64,000 nucleotides of DNA from positions 124,001 through 188,000 of the forward strand of contig NZ_JAADZW010000003.1 of assembly GCF_010645065.1 (NCBI RefSeq). Direction: 5' to 3'. The position numbers and the translations under genes are program-made. Shown one piece after another: positions 18,493 to 25,574 of the stretch (position 1 is its first letter; every line of letters starts with the position of its first letter). The notes beneath the pieces were generated by a model. The model did not search any database, was not told the DNA's origin, and worked only from the letters and a program-made list of their open reading frames with translations. The stretch comes from Flavobacterium fluviatile. GTDB lineage: Bacteria; Bacteroidota; Bacteroidia; Flavobacteriales; Flavobacteriaceae.

Positions 18493-18849
18493 TTAATCAA
18501 TAAGTTCTCTTTCTAAAAAATAATTTACAATCGCTTCTTTCATTAAAACCGATTGTTCACCTGCTTTTAAGGGCGGCAATTGTTCTTTTACTTTGTAATG
18601 TGGCCAGCCCTCTGTGTCGAAATAGTCAAATTCATAAAATCCGTAGGGTTCTAACAATCGGCAGATTGCAATATGCATCAGGTTCAGTTTTTCATCTTTT
18701 TTGAATTCACGATGTACTTTACCGAGTTCCTGAACCCCAATGAGGTAAATTATGGCATCTAAATCTAAATCTTCGCCCTGCGAAAACTGATTGGACAATA
18801 TATCGACGAGCTTTTCCCAGCGCTCTTTTAGTTGTGTATCTCTGGACAT
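18493..18849 (-). CDS. Conserved hypothetical protein, 118 residues
   Basis: I do not recognise a named domain. The protein is soluble and mostly helical (MSRDTQLKERWEKLVDILSNQF, DLDAIIYLIGVQELGKVHREF), with a central aromatic GFYEFDYFDTEGWPHYKV segment and a final helix (LMKEAIVNYFLERELI). It has its own -7 box and is divergent from the cvpA-like gene. Confidence 0.7.
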   Translation of the reverse strand: MSRDTQLKERWEKLVDILSNQFSQGEDLDLDAIIYLIGVQELGKVHREFKKDEKLNLMHIAICRLLEPYGFYEFDYFDTEGWPHYKVKEQLPPLKAGEQSVLMKEAIVNYFLERELID

Positions 18850-18909
18850 TTCTTATAATTATAAATTATGAATTGTGAATTATAAATTCAAACCATAAAA
18901 TTTAGCTTA

Positions 18910-18917
18910 CAAAGATA
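18910..18917 (-). promoter_or_regulatory. -7 promoter box of the 118-residue gene
   Basis: The minus strand reads TATCTTTG, a perfect TAnnTTTG match, 60 bp upstream of the ATG at 18849. Confidence 0.5.
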
Positions 18918-18957
18918 CGGAGTTGAAATTTGAGAACATATCCCTGATAAATTCTTT

Positions 18958-18965
18958 TATATTTG
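18958..18965 (+). promoter_or_regulatory. -7 promoter box of the CvpA-family gene
   Basis: TATATTTG matches TAnnTTTG exactly and lies 24 bp before the ATG at 18990. A TTG at 18930-18932 is 25 nt upstream, slightly beyond the usual spacing. The box lies within the longer open frame that begins at 18963, which supports the internal start. Confidence 0.55.
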
Positions 18966-18989
18966 CGCCTCATTAAAACAACCGTAAAT

Positions 18990-19508
18990 ATGAGTTTTTT
19001 CGACATAATTTTAGGGACACTTTTGGCCTTCAGCCTGTACAAAGGCATCAAAAACGGCCTTTTTGTAGAAGTTGCTTCTTTTATTTCTTTACTGTTAGGA
19101 ATTTACATAGCCATTAAATTCTCCTCTTTTTTAAAAAACATCATTATAAAATATGTTTCCTGGAATCCAAACACGGTGCAGGTTACCGCTTTTATTCTGA
19201 CTTTTATTTTAGTGGTAATCGGTGTTTATTTCTTAGCAAAAATTTTAACCGGAATAGCTGATTTTGCTTATTTAGGATTGCCGAATAAGTTGGGCGGAGG
19301 CTTTTTCAGGGTTTTGAAAACCGTTTTGGTCGTAAGTGTTTTTATAGCGCTGTTTGAAAAAATGAATTTCAATCACACTTTTGCTAAAAAAGAAACTTTA
19401 GACAATTATATCTTTTATAATCCGATTAAAAAAGTAGCTGCTTTTGTATATCCTTCGATTGAAAAAGGGTATGAAAAGCTAAAAAAAGCTAATGCTCAAA
19501 AAAAATAA
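18990..19508 (+). CDS. CvpA family membrane protein
   Basis: This integral membrane protein has four predicted helices: FFDIILGTLLAFSLYKGI, FVEVASFISLLLGIYIAI, VTAFILTFILVVIGVYFLAKI and FRVLKTVLVVSVFIALFE. The layout, with NGLFVEVASFISLLLGIY between helices 1 and 2, fits the CvpA/colicin V production family, whose members are linked to envelope homeostasis. I chose ATG 18990 (MSFFDII) because the longer frame would include the promoter box. The gene is monocistronic by spacing. Confidence 0.85.
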   Translation: MSFFDIILGTLLAFSLYKGIKNGLFVEVASFISLLLGIYIAIKFSSFLKNIIIKYVSWNPNTVQVTAFILTFILVVIGVYFLAKILTGIADFAYLGLPNKLGGGFFRVLKTVLVVSVFIALFEKMNFNHTFAKKETLDNYIFYNPIKKVAAFVYPSIEKGYEKLKKANAQKK

Positions 19509-19599
19509 TTATTTTCAAATGATTAGAATCTAAGGCAGTTTACACTTAAGAGGCTTCGACTCCGCTCAACCTGACACCTCACTGATTCTTATACATTGA

Positions 19600-19959
19600 T
19601 TATTCCTGATTAGGCACTTGTGGAAATAAATTTTTCAAAATAATCAGCATCATTCCGATTACATTTACAGATGAAGTTGTCAACAAGGTAATCAGTACAT
19701 TTTCAGAAAGGTTTAGATTCAGAAGATTATGATTGAAATACAAAATTGAGACAACCGCTGCCAGCCACAGGAAAATAATAAAAGAGAAAATATAGGTAAG
19801 ATATCTTCGTAAGATAGTGTCTTCTATAAACCGCCCTACTTTTGCATTTCCGAGCCTATCTTCCAGGATTTTATTTTGTATGCGGGCATTATCGATATCT
19901 ATAGGACTGACTGCTGCACTGTTTTCAATAGAAATCTGGCTTAAATTGAGTAACGACAT
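19600..19959 (-). CDS. Two-helix membrane protein, candidate toxin of a Panacea-type pair
   Basis: The 119-residue protein has a soluble, polar N-terminus (about 1-52, ending KVGRFIEDTILRR) and two hydrophobic helices, about 53-75 (YLTYIFSFIIFLWLAAVV) and about 88-112 (VLITLLTTSSVNVIGMMLII). It starts 1 bp after the stop codon of the Panacea-domain gene, so the two are cotranscribed and probably coupled. Panacea antitoxins are known to pair with many unrelated toxins, including small membrane-acting ones; the toxin role here is inferred from position and topology only. Another possibility is a membrane partner with no toxicity. Confidence 0.6.
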   Translation of the reverse strand: MSLLNLSQISIENSAAVSPIDIDNARIQNKILEDRLGNAKVGRFIEDTILRRYLTYIFSFIIFLWLAAVVSILYFNHNLLNLNLSENVLITLLTTSSVNVIGMMLIILKNLFPQVPNQE

Positions 19960-19960
19960 A

Positions 19961-20422
19961 TCAGTTAGAAATTGGTTTTAACTTTTTATAATGCTCAAAA
20001 ATATCATCATCAGAAATAACAGCATTCAAATCCTTTCGATATACTTTTTGCCATGGAGTTCCATCAATATGAGTTAAGGCACTTAAATAAACACCGTCAA
20101 ATCTTCCATATACGTCCCAAATCTTGTCTAAAAACTGTTCATCTTCACTTGAAATTCTTTCATTTCTGGTTGGGTTTGGAATCTTTTCAGTAATTTTTTC
20201 TTTTTTGTACTGTTTGATACTGTAATACAAAGAAGGAAAAACAGGACCAAAATCCCAGGCAATCGGGTTTTCATCAATCAGTCTTTGTTGTTTATCTGTC
20301 AGCGCCAGATACCAGCCATAAGCAATATACGTCAGCTTAATTATTTTCATAGGAGTAAGATTTCCTGTTTTGGAATATTTATCTATAAAATAATTCGCAA
20401 TCGTTGTTGGATTGTAAGACAT
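19961..20422 (-). CDS. Panacea (SocA-like, DUF4065) domain protein, putative antitoxin
   Basis: The 153 residues match the Panacea/SocA-like antitoxin domain: ANYFIDKYSKTGNLTPMKIIKLTYIAYGWYLAL at the start, ENPIAWDFGPVFPSLYYSIKQY in the centre, and the late LSALTHIDGTPWQKVY. The domain neutralises a cognate toxin encoded next to it, often by direct binding. Here the gene is first in a two-gene unit and the downstream gene encodes a small membrane protein. It has its own promoter with well-spaced TTG and TAnnTTTG elements. Confidence 0.8.
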   Translation of the reverse strand: MSYNPTTIANYFIDKYSKTGNLTPMKIIKLTYIAYGWYLALTDKQQRLIDENPIAWDFGPVFPSLYYSIKQYKKEKITEKIPNPTRNERISSEDEQFLDKIWDVYGRFDGVYLSALTHIDGTPWQKVYRKDLNAVISDDDIFEHYKKLKPISN

Positions 20423-20441
20423 AACTATAAAATATATTTAT

Positions 20442-20471
20442 CAAAGTTAGCAAAATTAGATGGTTCTGCAA
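20442..20471 (-). promoter_or_regulatory. Promoter of the Panacea pair
   Basis: On the minus strand TTG (20469-20471) is followed after 19 nt by TAACTTTG (20442-20449). The ATG at 20422 is 19 bp further on. Spacing and both boxes fit the Flavobacterium consensus. Confidence 0.6.
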
Positions 20472-20573
20472 TTATCAATTCTATTGTTTTGCTAATGAGA
20501 CGTTTTATTCAATATTTTACCTTTTCAAAACTAAATTCAGAATAATAATACATCAAATTTTATCTACCTAAAA

Positions 20574-22967
20574 TTACCAATTGATTTCTTTCTTCTCTCC
20601 TTTTTTCAAAGAAACAGTTTGCTCTTTACCATTGAGAATAACAGTTGCTTTTCCTCCCTTCTTGGATGAAACAATCAGGCTTTTCACTTTTTTATTACTC
20701 CAGATCATATCTATTTCAAAACCCCCACGTGCACAGATTCCTTTTAACGAACCGCTTTCCCAGGCATCAGGCAAAGCCGGCAATAATCTGATTTCATTTT
20801 CGTCTGATTGCACCAGCATTTCGGCAACTGCAGCTGCTCCACCAAAATTTCCATCAATTTGAAATGGCGGATGTGCGTCGAATAAATTTGGGTACGTTCC
20901 TCCTCCTCTTCTTGGCTTTTCGGTTTTCTTTCCGTCCGGATCTACGTAACGAAGTAATTCACGGTACATTTTATAAGCACGATTTCCGTCCCAGAGTCTT
21001 GCCCAGAGATTGATTCGCCAGCCTTTTGACCAGCCTGTGGTTTCATCACCTTTTATTTCGAGTGTTTTTTTGGAGGCTTCAGCTAAATGCGGAGTTTTCT
21101 CAGGCGTAATATGATCCCCAGGAAATAATCCGAATAATTGCGACTGATGCCTATGTTTTGGATCATTATCTTCCCAATCGAAATACCATTCCTGCAGATT
21201 GCCTTTTTTACCTATTTGATATGGATGCAAATTAGCTAAATCAGCCTCCATCTTTTTTACAAATTCAGCATCAACATTTAAAATCTTAGCGGCTTTAATT
21301 GTTTTATCGAAACATTCACGGATCATCGCCAAATCGGCTGTTCCTCCGTACATCGTCGCTCCGACAAAACCATCTGCCAGTTTATACTGATTTTCAGGTG
21401 AAGTTGATGGGGCTGTAATCAAATTTCCATTTTTATCTTCTACCAGCCATCCCATACAAAATTCAGCTGCGCCTTTCATCAACGGATAACCTTCGGTTTT
21501 TAAATAATTTTTGTCCTGAGTAAAAACATAATGCTCCCAAATATGTGTACTTAACCACGCACCCGCCATAGGCCAGCAAGCCCACATTGGTTCTTCTTTT
21601 CCAAATTGCCCAACCGGATTTGTCATCGCCCAGATATCTGAATTATGTCCGGCAGCCCAGCCTTTATCAACTCCATAAAAAGTCTTCGCCGTAACTTTTC
21701 CGGTTACCGAAAGGTTTTTAATGAAACTAAGCAATGGCAGATGCATTTCTGAAAGATTGGTATTTTCTGCCAGCCAGTAGTTTTCTTCCAGATTAATGTT
21801 CATCGTATAATTACTGCTCCAGGGCGGACTCAAATGCGGATTCCAAAGTCCCTGTAAATTCGCAGGAACACCTAAAGTTCTTGAGGAACTGATAAGTAAA
21901 TAACGTCCAAAATTGAAATACAGAATTTCAAGGTTTTTGTCTTCCTTTCCGTCAGCGTAACGCAACAAACGTTCGTCGGTTGCTAAATCGGGAGCGGTTG
22001 TTTTCCCTAAGTCTAAAGTGACCCGATTATAAAATTTCTGGTAATCGGCAACATGTGAAGTTTTTAATTTATCGAATGGTATTGCGAAAGCTTTTTTCAG
22101 TTTTTCTGATGCAATTGCTTTATCGTTTACACCTTCTGTAGCAGGATTTTTGTCGAAACCATTGAAACTTGTGGCAATTGAAACGTAAATTACAGCTTCA
22201 GTCGCATTTTTTACACCTAATGTTTTGTCAGAAGCAGTAATCGCCCCATCCTTATTTTTGATTTTCATCAAAGTTGTAAATCGTGTTCCTCTTTCTTTTA
22301 TTTCAAGATATTTTGAAAGAACAGTATAACCTGCATGTTCATTTATCGGAGCCCTTCCGTTCAGTGATAAAACATTGTCTTTGACCTCAACATTTGATTT
22401 TAGTAAACTGCTCAAATTAATATCAAAATTTAAAGCCCCCTTTTGGCTGCTGGTCAATTTGATAATCATGATTTGATCCGGTGCAGAAACAAAATATTCT
22501 TTTGTGAATTTTACACCATCAATTTCGTAAGTCACTTTTGAAACTGCATTCGAAATATCTAATTCTCTACGATAATTGATTGCTTTTGCTTTGTTGGGAG
22601 TGCTAATTTCTATTGTTCCTAAAGGTGCATATTTCTCTGAGTTTTTGCCCTGTATTTTTTTATTAAGTTCCTCAGCCAGCTTGTAATTTTCGTTTTGAAG
22701 CGCTTCCCGAATTGCCGGAAGATTTTTATATGCTTCGGGATTCATATTTGCATTTACAGGTTCTCCCGACCAAAGCGTGATATCATTCAGATAAATTTTG
22801 TCTGAATTCACTCCGCCAAAAACAGTTGCACCCATTTTTCCGTTTCCTAAAACGAGGCTTTCTTCAAAAAATTCGGCTGGCTGATTGTACCACAAAACAT
22901 GGCTGGACTGTGCTGTAATTTTTCCACAAAAAATGGAAATGATAAAAACTAAATATAACTCTTTCAT
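20574..22967 (-). CDS. Glycoside hydrolase family 95, alpha-L-fucosidase
   Basis: GH95 enzymes are inverting exo-glycosidases that mostly remove alpha-1,2-linked L-fucose (some remove L-galactose), as found on xyloglucan side chains. A signal peptide (MKELYLVFIISIFCGKITAQ) sends the 797-residue protein to the periplasm. Family landmarks are LWYNQPAEFFEESLVLGNGKMGA at the start, PANLQGLWNPHLSPPWSSNYTMNIN in the (alpha/alpha)6 barrel, LQEWYFDWEDNDPKHRHQSQL (general-acid Glu region) and HPPFQIDGNFGGAAAVAEML (catalytic Asp region). It is the distal gene of the locus, separated from GH5 by a transposase gene and REP palindromes. Confidence 0.93.
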   Translation of the reverse strand: MKELYLVFIISIFCGKITAQSSHVLWYNQPAEFFEESLVLGNGKMGATVFGGVNSDKIYLNDITLWSGEPVNANMNPEAYKNLPAIREALQNENYKLAEELNKKIQGKNSEKYAPLGTIEISTPNKAKAINYRRELDISNAVSKVTYEIDGVKFTKEYFVSAPDQIMIIKLTSSQKGALNFDINLSSLLKSNVEVKDNVLSLNGRAPINEHAGYTVLSKYLEIKERGTRFTTLMKIKNKDGAITASDKTLGVKNATEAVIYVSIATSFNGFDKNPATEGVNDKAIASEKLKKAFAIPFDKLKTSHVADYQKFYNRVTLDLGKTTAPDLATDERLLRYADGKEDKNLEILYFNFGRYLLISSSRTLGVPANLQGLWNPHLSPPWSSNYTMNINLEENYWLAENTNLSEMHLPLLSFIKNLSVTGKVTAKTFYGVDKGWAAGHNSDIWAMTNPVGQFGKEEPMWACWPMAGAWLSTHIWEHYVFTQDKNYLKTEGYPLMKGAAEFCMGWLVEDKNGNLITAPSTSPENQYKLADGFVGATMYGGTADLAMIRECFDKTIKAAKILNVDAEFVKKMEADLANLHPYQIGKKGNLQEWYFDWEDNDPKHRHQSQLFGLFPGDHITPEKTPHLAEASKKTLEIKGDETTGWSKGWRINLWARLWDGNRAYKMYRELLRYVDPDGKKTEKPRRGGGTYPNLFDAHPPFQIDGNFGGAAAVAEMLVQSDENEIRLLPALPDAWESGSLKGICARGGFEIDMIWSNKKVKSLIVSSKKGGKATVILNGKEQTVSLKKGEKKEINW

Positions 22968-23035
22968 AAAAAAATATGATTTTATTTTATTTTAAATTCT
23001 GTATCTATACAGACGTTCAGTACAGACGGGATTCT

Positions 23036-23064
23036 GTACAGACGGGTTTGAAACCCGTCTCTAC
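23036..23064. repeat. REP palindrome 1 near the transposase gene
   Basis: A palindrome built on GACGGGTTT / AAACCCGTC sits between GTACA on the left and TCTAC on the right. Partial copies of its left half (TACAGACG) precede it at about 23007-23035. It lies 111 bp past the end of the transposase gene. Confidence 0.75.
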
Positions 23065-23130
23065 GCATCGTAATTACACGTGATTAGGATTTCCCTATTT
23101 ACACGAATCATAAATTATTTCAATTCACAC

Positions 23131-23159
23131 GTACAGACGGGTTTGAAACCCGTCTCTAC
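23131..23159. repeat. REP palindrome 2 near the transposase gene
   Basis: The same 29-bp palindrome (GACGGGTTT / AAACCCGTC core, GTACA...TCTAC ends) lies in the same orientation as copy 1, 95 bp away and 15 bp beyond the transposase stop codon. Confidence 0.75.
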
Positions 23160-23174
23160 ACGTGCGGACACGAA

Positions 23175-23786
23175 TCATCTATTAAAAAAACAATCCTCAT
23201 ACCATTTTTTGGGATTATTTTTGATATAATTTTTAATCCTGTCATATTCTGCTTCATTCCTAATAATATGATCGTGAAATCTTTCCTGCCAATTCGTGAC
23301 TCCTATTGAATTTCTTTTTTCATTTATTCGCCGGGACGAAAATGATTTTAATGCTCTTATAAATTCAAATATACCGTGCGCCTTTTTTGCAGATTTATCA
23401 TCCATATCCGTACAGACGGGTTTCAAACCCGTATCGGAATCAACATTCGTAGTACAGACGGGTTTCAAATCCGTATCGGAATCAACATTCGTAGTACAGA
23501 CGGGTTTGAAACCCGTCTCTACAGCGCCAATAATACAATGAATATGATTCGGCATTATCTGAAATTCTCCTAAAATAATATTATCATAATGATTCGTTAA
23601 ATCCAGCCAACAATCCAATACAATCTTGCCATATTCATTCAATATCATTTCCCCATCCTTTATGTATCCAAATAAATGATCTTTATTTTTTGTACAAATT
23701 GTGATGAAATAATCTCCGGGATTATCATAATTCCACCACTTGGCCCTGGCAGATTCTATCCGGTATTTCCCTTGAAATTTTTGCAT
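23175..23786 (-). CDS. REP-associated tyrosine transposase (Y1_Tnp, RAYT) with REP-derived insert
   Basis: This single-strand DNA transposase belongs to the IS200/IS605-like Y1 family that handles REP palindromes. The 203-residue protein has the metal-binding HUH motif in IMPNHIHCIIGAV and a candidate catalytic Tyr in EAEYDRIKNYI; YFITICTKNKDHLFG and WQERFHDHIIR are further family signatures. Between residues about 89 and 127 it contains near-identical blocks of the type LKPVCTTNVDSDTG, encoded by REP palindromes inserted in frame. Copies of the same palindrome lie on both sides of the gene. It separates GH5 from GH95 in the utilization locus. Whether the enlarged loop still permits activity is unknown. 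Confidence 0.88.
   Translation of the reverse strand: MQKFQGKYRIESARAKWWNYDNPGDYFITICTKNKDHLFGYIKDGEMILNEYGKIVLDCWLDLTNHYDNIILGEFQIMPNHIHCIIGAVETGFKPVCTTNVDSDTDLKPVCTTNVDSDTGLKPVCTDMDDKSAKKAHGIFEFIRALKSFSSRRINEKRNSIGVTNWQERFHDHIIRNEAEYDRIKNYIKNNPKKWYEDCFFNR
23411..23522. repeat. Three REP palindromes in tandem inside the transposase gene
   Basis: Two exact-length 42-bp units (23411-23452 and 23453-23494, one base different) are followed by a third palindrome (23495-23522). Each starts TACAGACGGGTTT and contains the REP core. The 42-bp period equals 14 codons, so the reading frame stays open. The 14-bp spacers (TCGGAATCAACATT) are identical. Confidence 0.9.
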
Positions 23787-23845
23787 ATTATTTTGTAATT
23801 CTATAATCCAAATTACTACCTATTTTGAACTTCCCAATTTATTTA

Positions 23846-23873
23846 GTACAGACGGGTTTCAAACCCGTTCAAC
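23846..23873. repeat. REP palindrome upstream of the transposase gene
   Basis: The core GACGGGTTTCAAACCCGT lies 60 bp before the transposase start codon. Its right end (TCAACG) differs from the TCTAC of the other copies. Confidence 0.7.
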
Positions 23874-23939
23874 GTATTTATTAAGATTATATATTTTTTC
23901 ATTTTTTAGAAATTTAGTTTAACAGAAAATACAAAAAGG

Positions 23940-23996
23940 AACCGCAAAGTTCGCTGTGTTTTACAAACTAAATTTGCCTTAGCGATCTTTGCGGTT
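23940..23996 (-). terminator. Inverted repeat after the GH5 gene, probable terminator
   Basis: AACCGCAAAG (23940-23949) pairs with CTTTGCGGTT (23987-23996), with additional pairing of TTCGCT and AGCGAT inside. On the minus strand it begins 18 bp after the GH5 stop codon and is followed by CCTTTTTG, so it can terminate the transcript before the transposase gene. Confidence 0.55.
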
Positions 23997-24013
23997 CATA
24001 CTTATAAATATTT

Positions 24014-25513
24014 TTATTTTAATCCATCCTGCAGTGCTGTTAATGCCTGCAAATCATATACAGTATTATTGCTTCTGTCAAATAAGGACATCGTATTTGT
24101 TCCTAAATTTCCGGCATCCCAGTAGAACGGAATTAAGCCATTTGCTTTGGACTGTTTTACAACATATTTTAGAAAAGCAGCTCTTGATTTTAAATGCAAC
24201 GCTAATGCATCGCCTGTTAAATCACGTCTGATGGCGCCGAACTCTCCTAAGATTACCGGGATACCTTTATCTACAAACTTCGTTTTCATTGATAAAAAAA
24301 CTTCATTTACAAACGCCTCTTCACCCCAGGTCGGATTATGTGCAGTATCTGTAGTAGAATGATTTCCTGCCCCCCAATAGTAAAACATTTTACCCCAATC
24401 TTCGTCTTTTGCCATTAGAGTAAACTGATATGGATAAAAGTGAACTTCTGCCATCATTCTGTTTGCAACTTTGTCGGTAGGCAAAGTAGTCATCAGTTTA
24501 GCTGTTTTTTCTATATCTGTAGCTGGCCCCTGAACGATCAACGTACGATAAGCGTTTTTACCCCCTGTAGAACGTACAGCATCGATAAAAGTTTGGTGAT
24601 ACGAATTTAACACTCCCATTTCAGTCGCATCATCTACATGAGGTTCGTTTGCACTGGCAAAAAGCAAATGCTCATCGAAATCACGCAGGTTAGTTGCTAT
24701 TTGTTCCCAAAATGCTTTTTGTTTCGCATTGTTTGCTTCTTTCTTGGATTCAATACAGTTTTCTTCTAACCATCCTCCATCCCAATGGATATTTACGATT
24801 ACATACATATCATTATCGGTACAGTATTTTACCACTTCTTTTACTCTGGCTAACCAGGTGTCAGTTATTTTTGCTGTTGCACCATTAGCATACTGATTCC
24901 AAGAGCAAGGAATTCGGATAGCATTAAATCCATTTGCCTTAACCAGATCTACCAGGGCTTTTGTAACTTTTGGATTTCCCCAGGCTGTTTCACTACCGGT
25001 TGCTTCCAAAGTGTTTCCGATATTCCAGCCCAGTTTCATTTTAGCCGCTAATTGTACTGCAGTACTGCTCATACCAGTGGCATCGGCAGCAATGGGATTT
25101 GTATTATAGTTCGGATATAAACCAGTCGTTCCGGCTTGCGAAACGGTTATTTTTACCGGAGCTACATCTGCAGAGCTAATGGTAATATCTGCTGTTCTTG
25201 TTACCGAACTGGTGTTTTCTAAAGCTGTAATCGTAACTGTTGTTCTACCTGCCACACCTGTTCCGGGAGTAAATTTTATCCAGCTTGCATCGGATGTACT
25301 TACAGACCAGGCAGTGGTGTTTGTTGCTACAATTACATTTGCACTACCTGCTTTACTGTCAAGATCAACTTTATTGACATCAACAGTAAGGGTTTTCACA
25401 ACAGGATCTGTGTCCTCTTCCGGCATATCCTTATCTGAACTGCAAGCCCAGAAGCTTATAGTTGACAAACACAATATTGTGCTTAACAGGTAATTTTTTA
25501 TTGTTTTTTTCAT
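24014..25513 (-). CDS. BACON-GH5 endo-beta-glucanase lipoprotein (GH5_4-like, candidate xyloglucanase)
   Basis: This is probably the surface enzyme that makes the first cuts in the polysaccharide backbone. It begins with a lipoprotein signal (lipobox FWAC) followed by acidic residues (CSSDKDMPEEDTD), consistent with surface export. Residues about 38-130 are a BACON domain (TLTVDVNKVDLDSKAG, TAWSVSTSDASWIKF, ADITISS). The GH5 barrel follows with KLGWNIGNTLEATGSETAWGNP, FNAIRIPCSW, the acid/base Glu of ASANEPHVDD and the nucleophile Glu of ILGEFGAIRR. The opening motif is typical of subfamily 4, and BACON-GH5_4 is the architecture of the Bacteroides ovatus endo-xyloglucanase. Substrate assignment is inferred from this and from the neighbouring glycosidases. 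Confidence 0.92.
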   Translation of the reverse strand: MKKTIKNYLLSTILCLSTISFWACSSDKDMPEEDTDPVVKTLTVDVNKVDLDSKAGSANVIVATNTTAWSVSTSDASWIKFTPGTGVAGRTTVTITALENTSSVTRTADITISSADVAPVKITVSQAGTTGLYPNYNTNPIAADATGMSSTAVQLAAKMKLGWNIGNTLEATGSETAWGNPKVTKALVDLVKANGFNAIRIPCSWNQYANGATAKITDTWLARVKEVVKYCTDNDMYVIVNIHWDGGWLEENCIESKKEANNAKQKAFWEQIATNLRDFDEHLLFASANEPHVDDATEMGVLNSYHQTFIDAVRSTGGKNAYRTLIVQGPATDIEKTAKLMTTLPTDKVANRMMAEVHFYPYQFTLMAKDEDWGKMFYYWGAGNHSTTDTAHNPTWGEEAFVNEVFLSMKTKFVDKGIPVILGEFGAIRRDLTGDALALHLKSRAAFLKYVVKQSKANGLIPFYWDAGNLGTNTMSLFDRSNNTVYDLQALTALQDGLK

Positions 25514-25574
25514 TTTATTTGGTCGTTATAGTTAATAAAGTGGTTTTGTTTTTTACATTAATCTAATGTGAATT

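Noticed and set aside
23411..23522. Tandem palindromic repeats with equal spacing that look like a short CRISPR array
   Set aside because: The spacers are identical rather than unique, there are only three units, they lie inside a transposase gene in frame, and the same palindrome occurs singly outside.
23296..23573. Plus-strand open frames across the REP repeats
   Set aside because: They arise because the palindromes read open on both strands; the minus strand carries clear transposase motifs.
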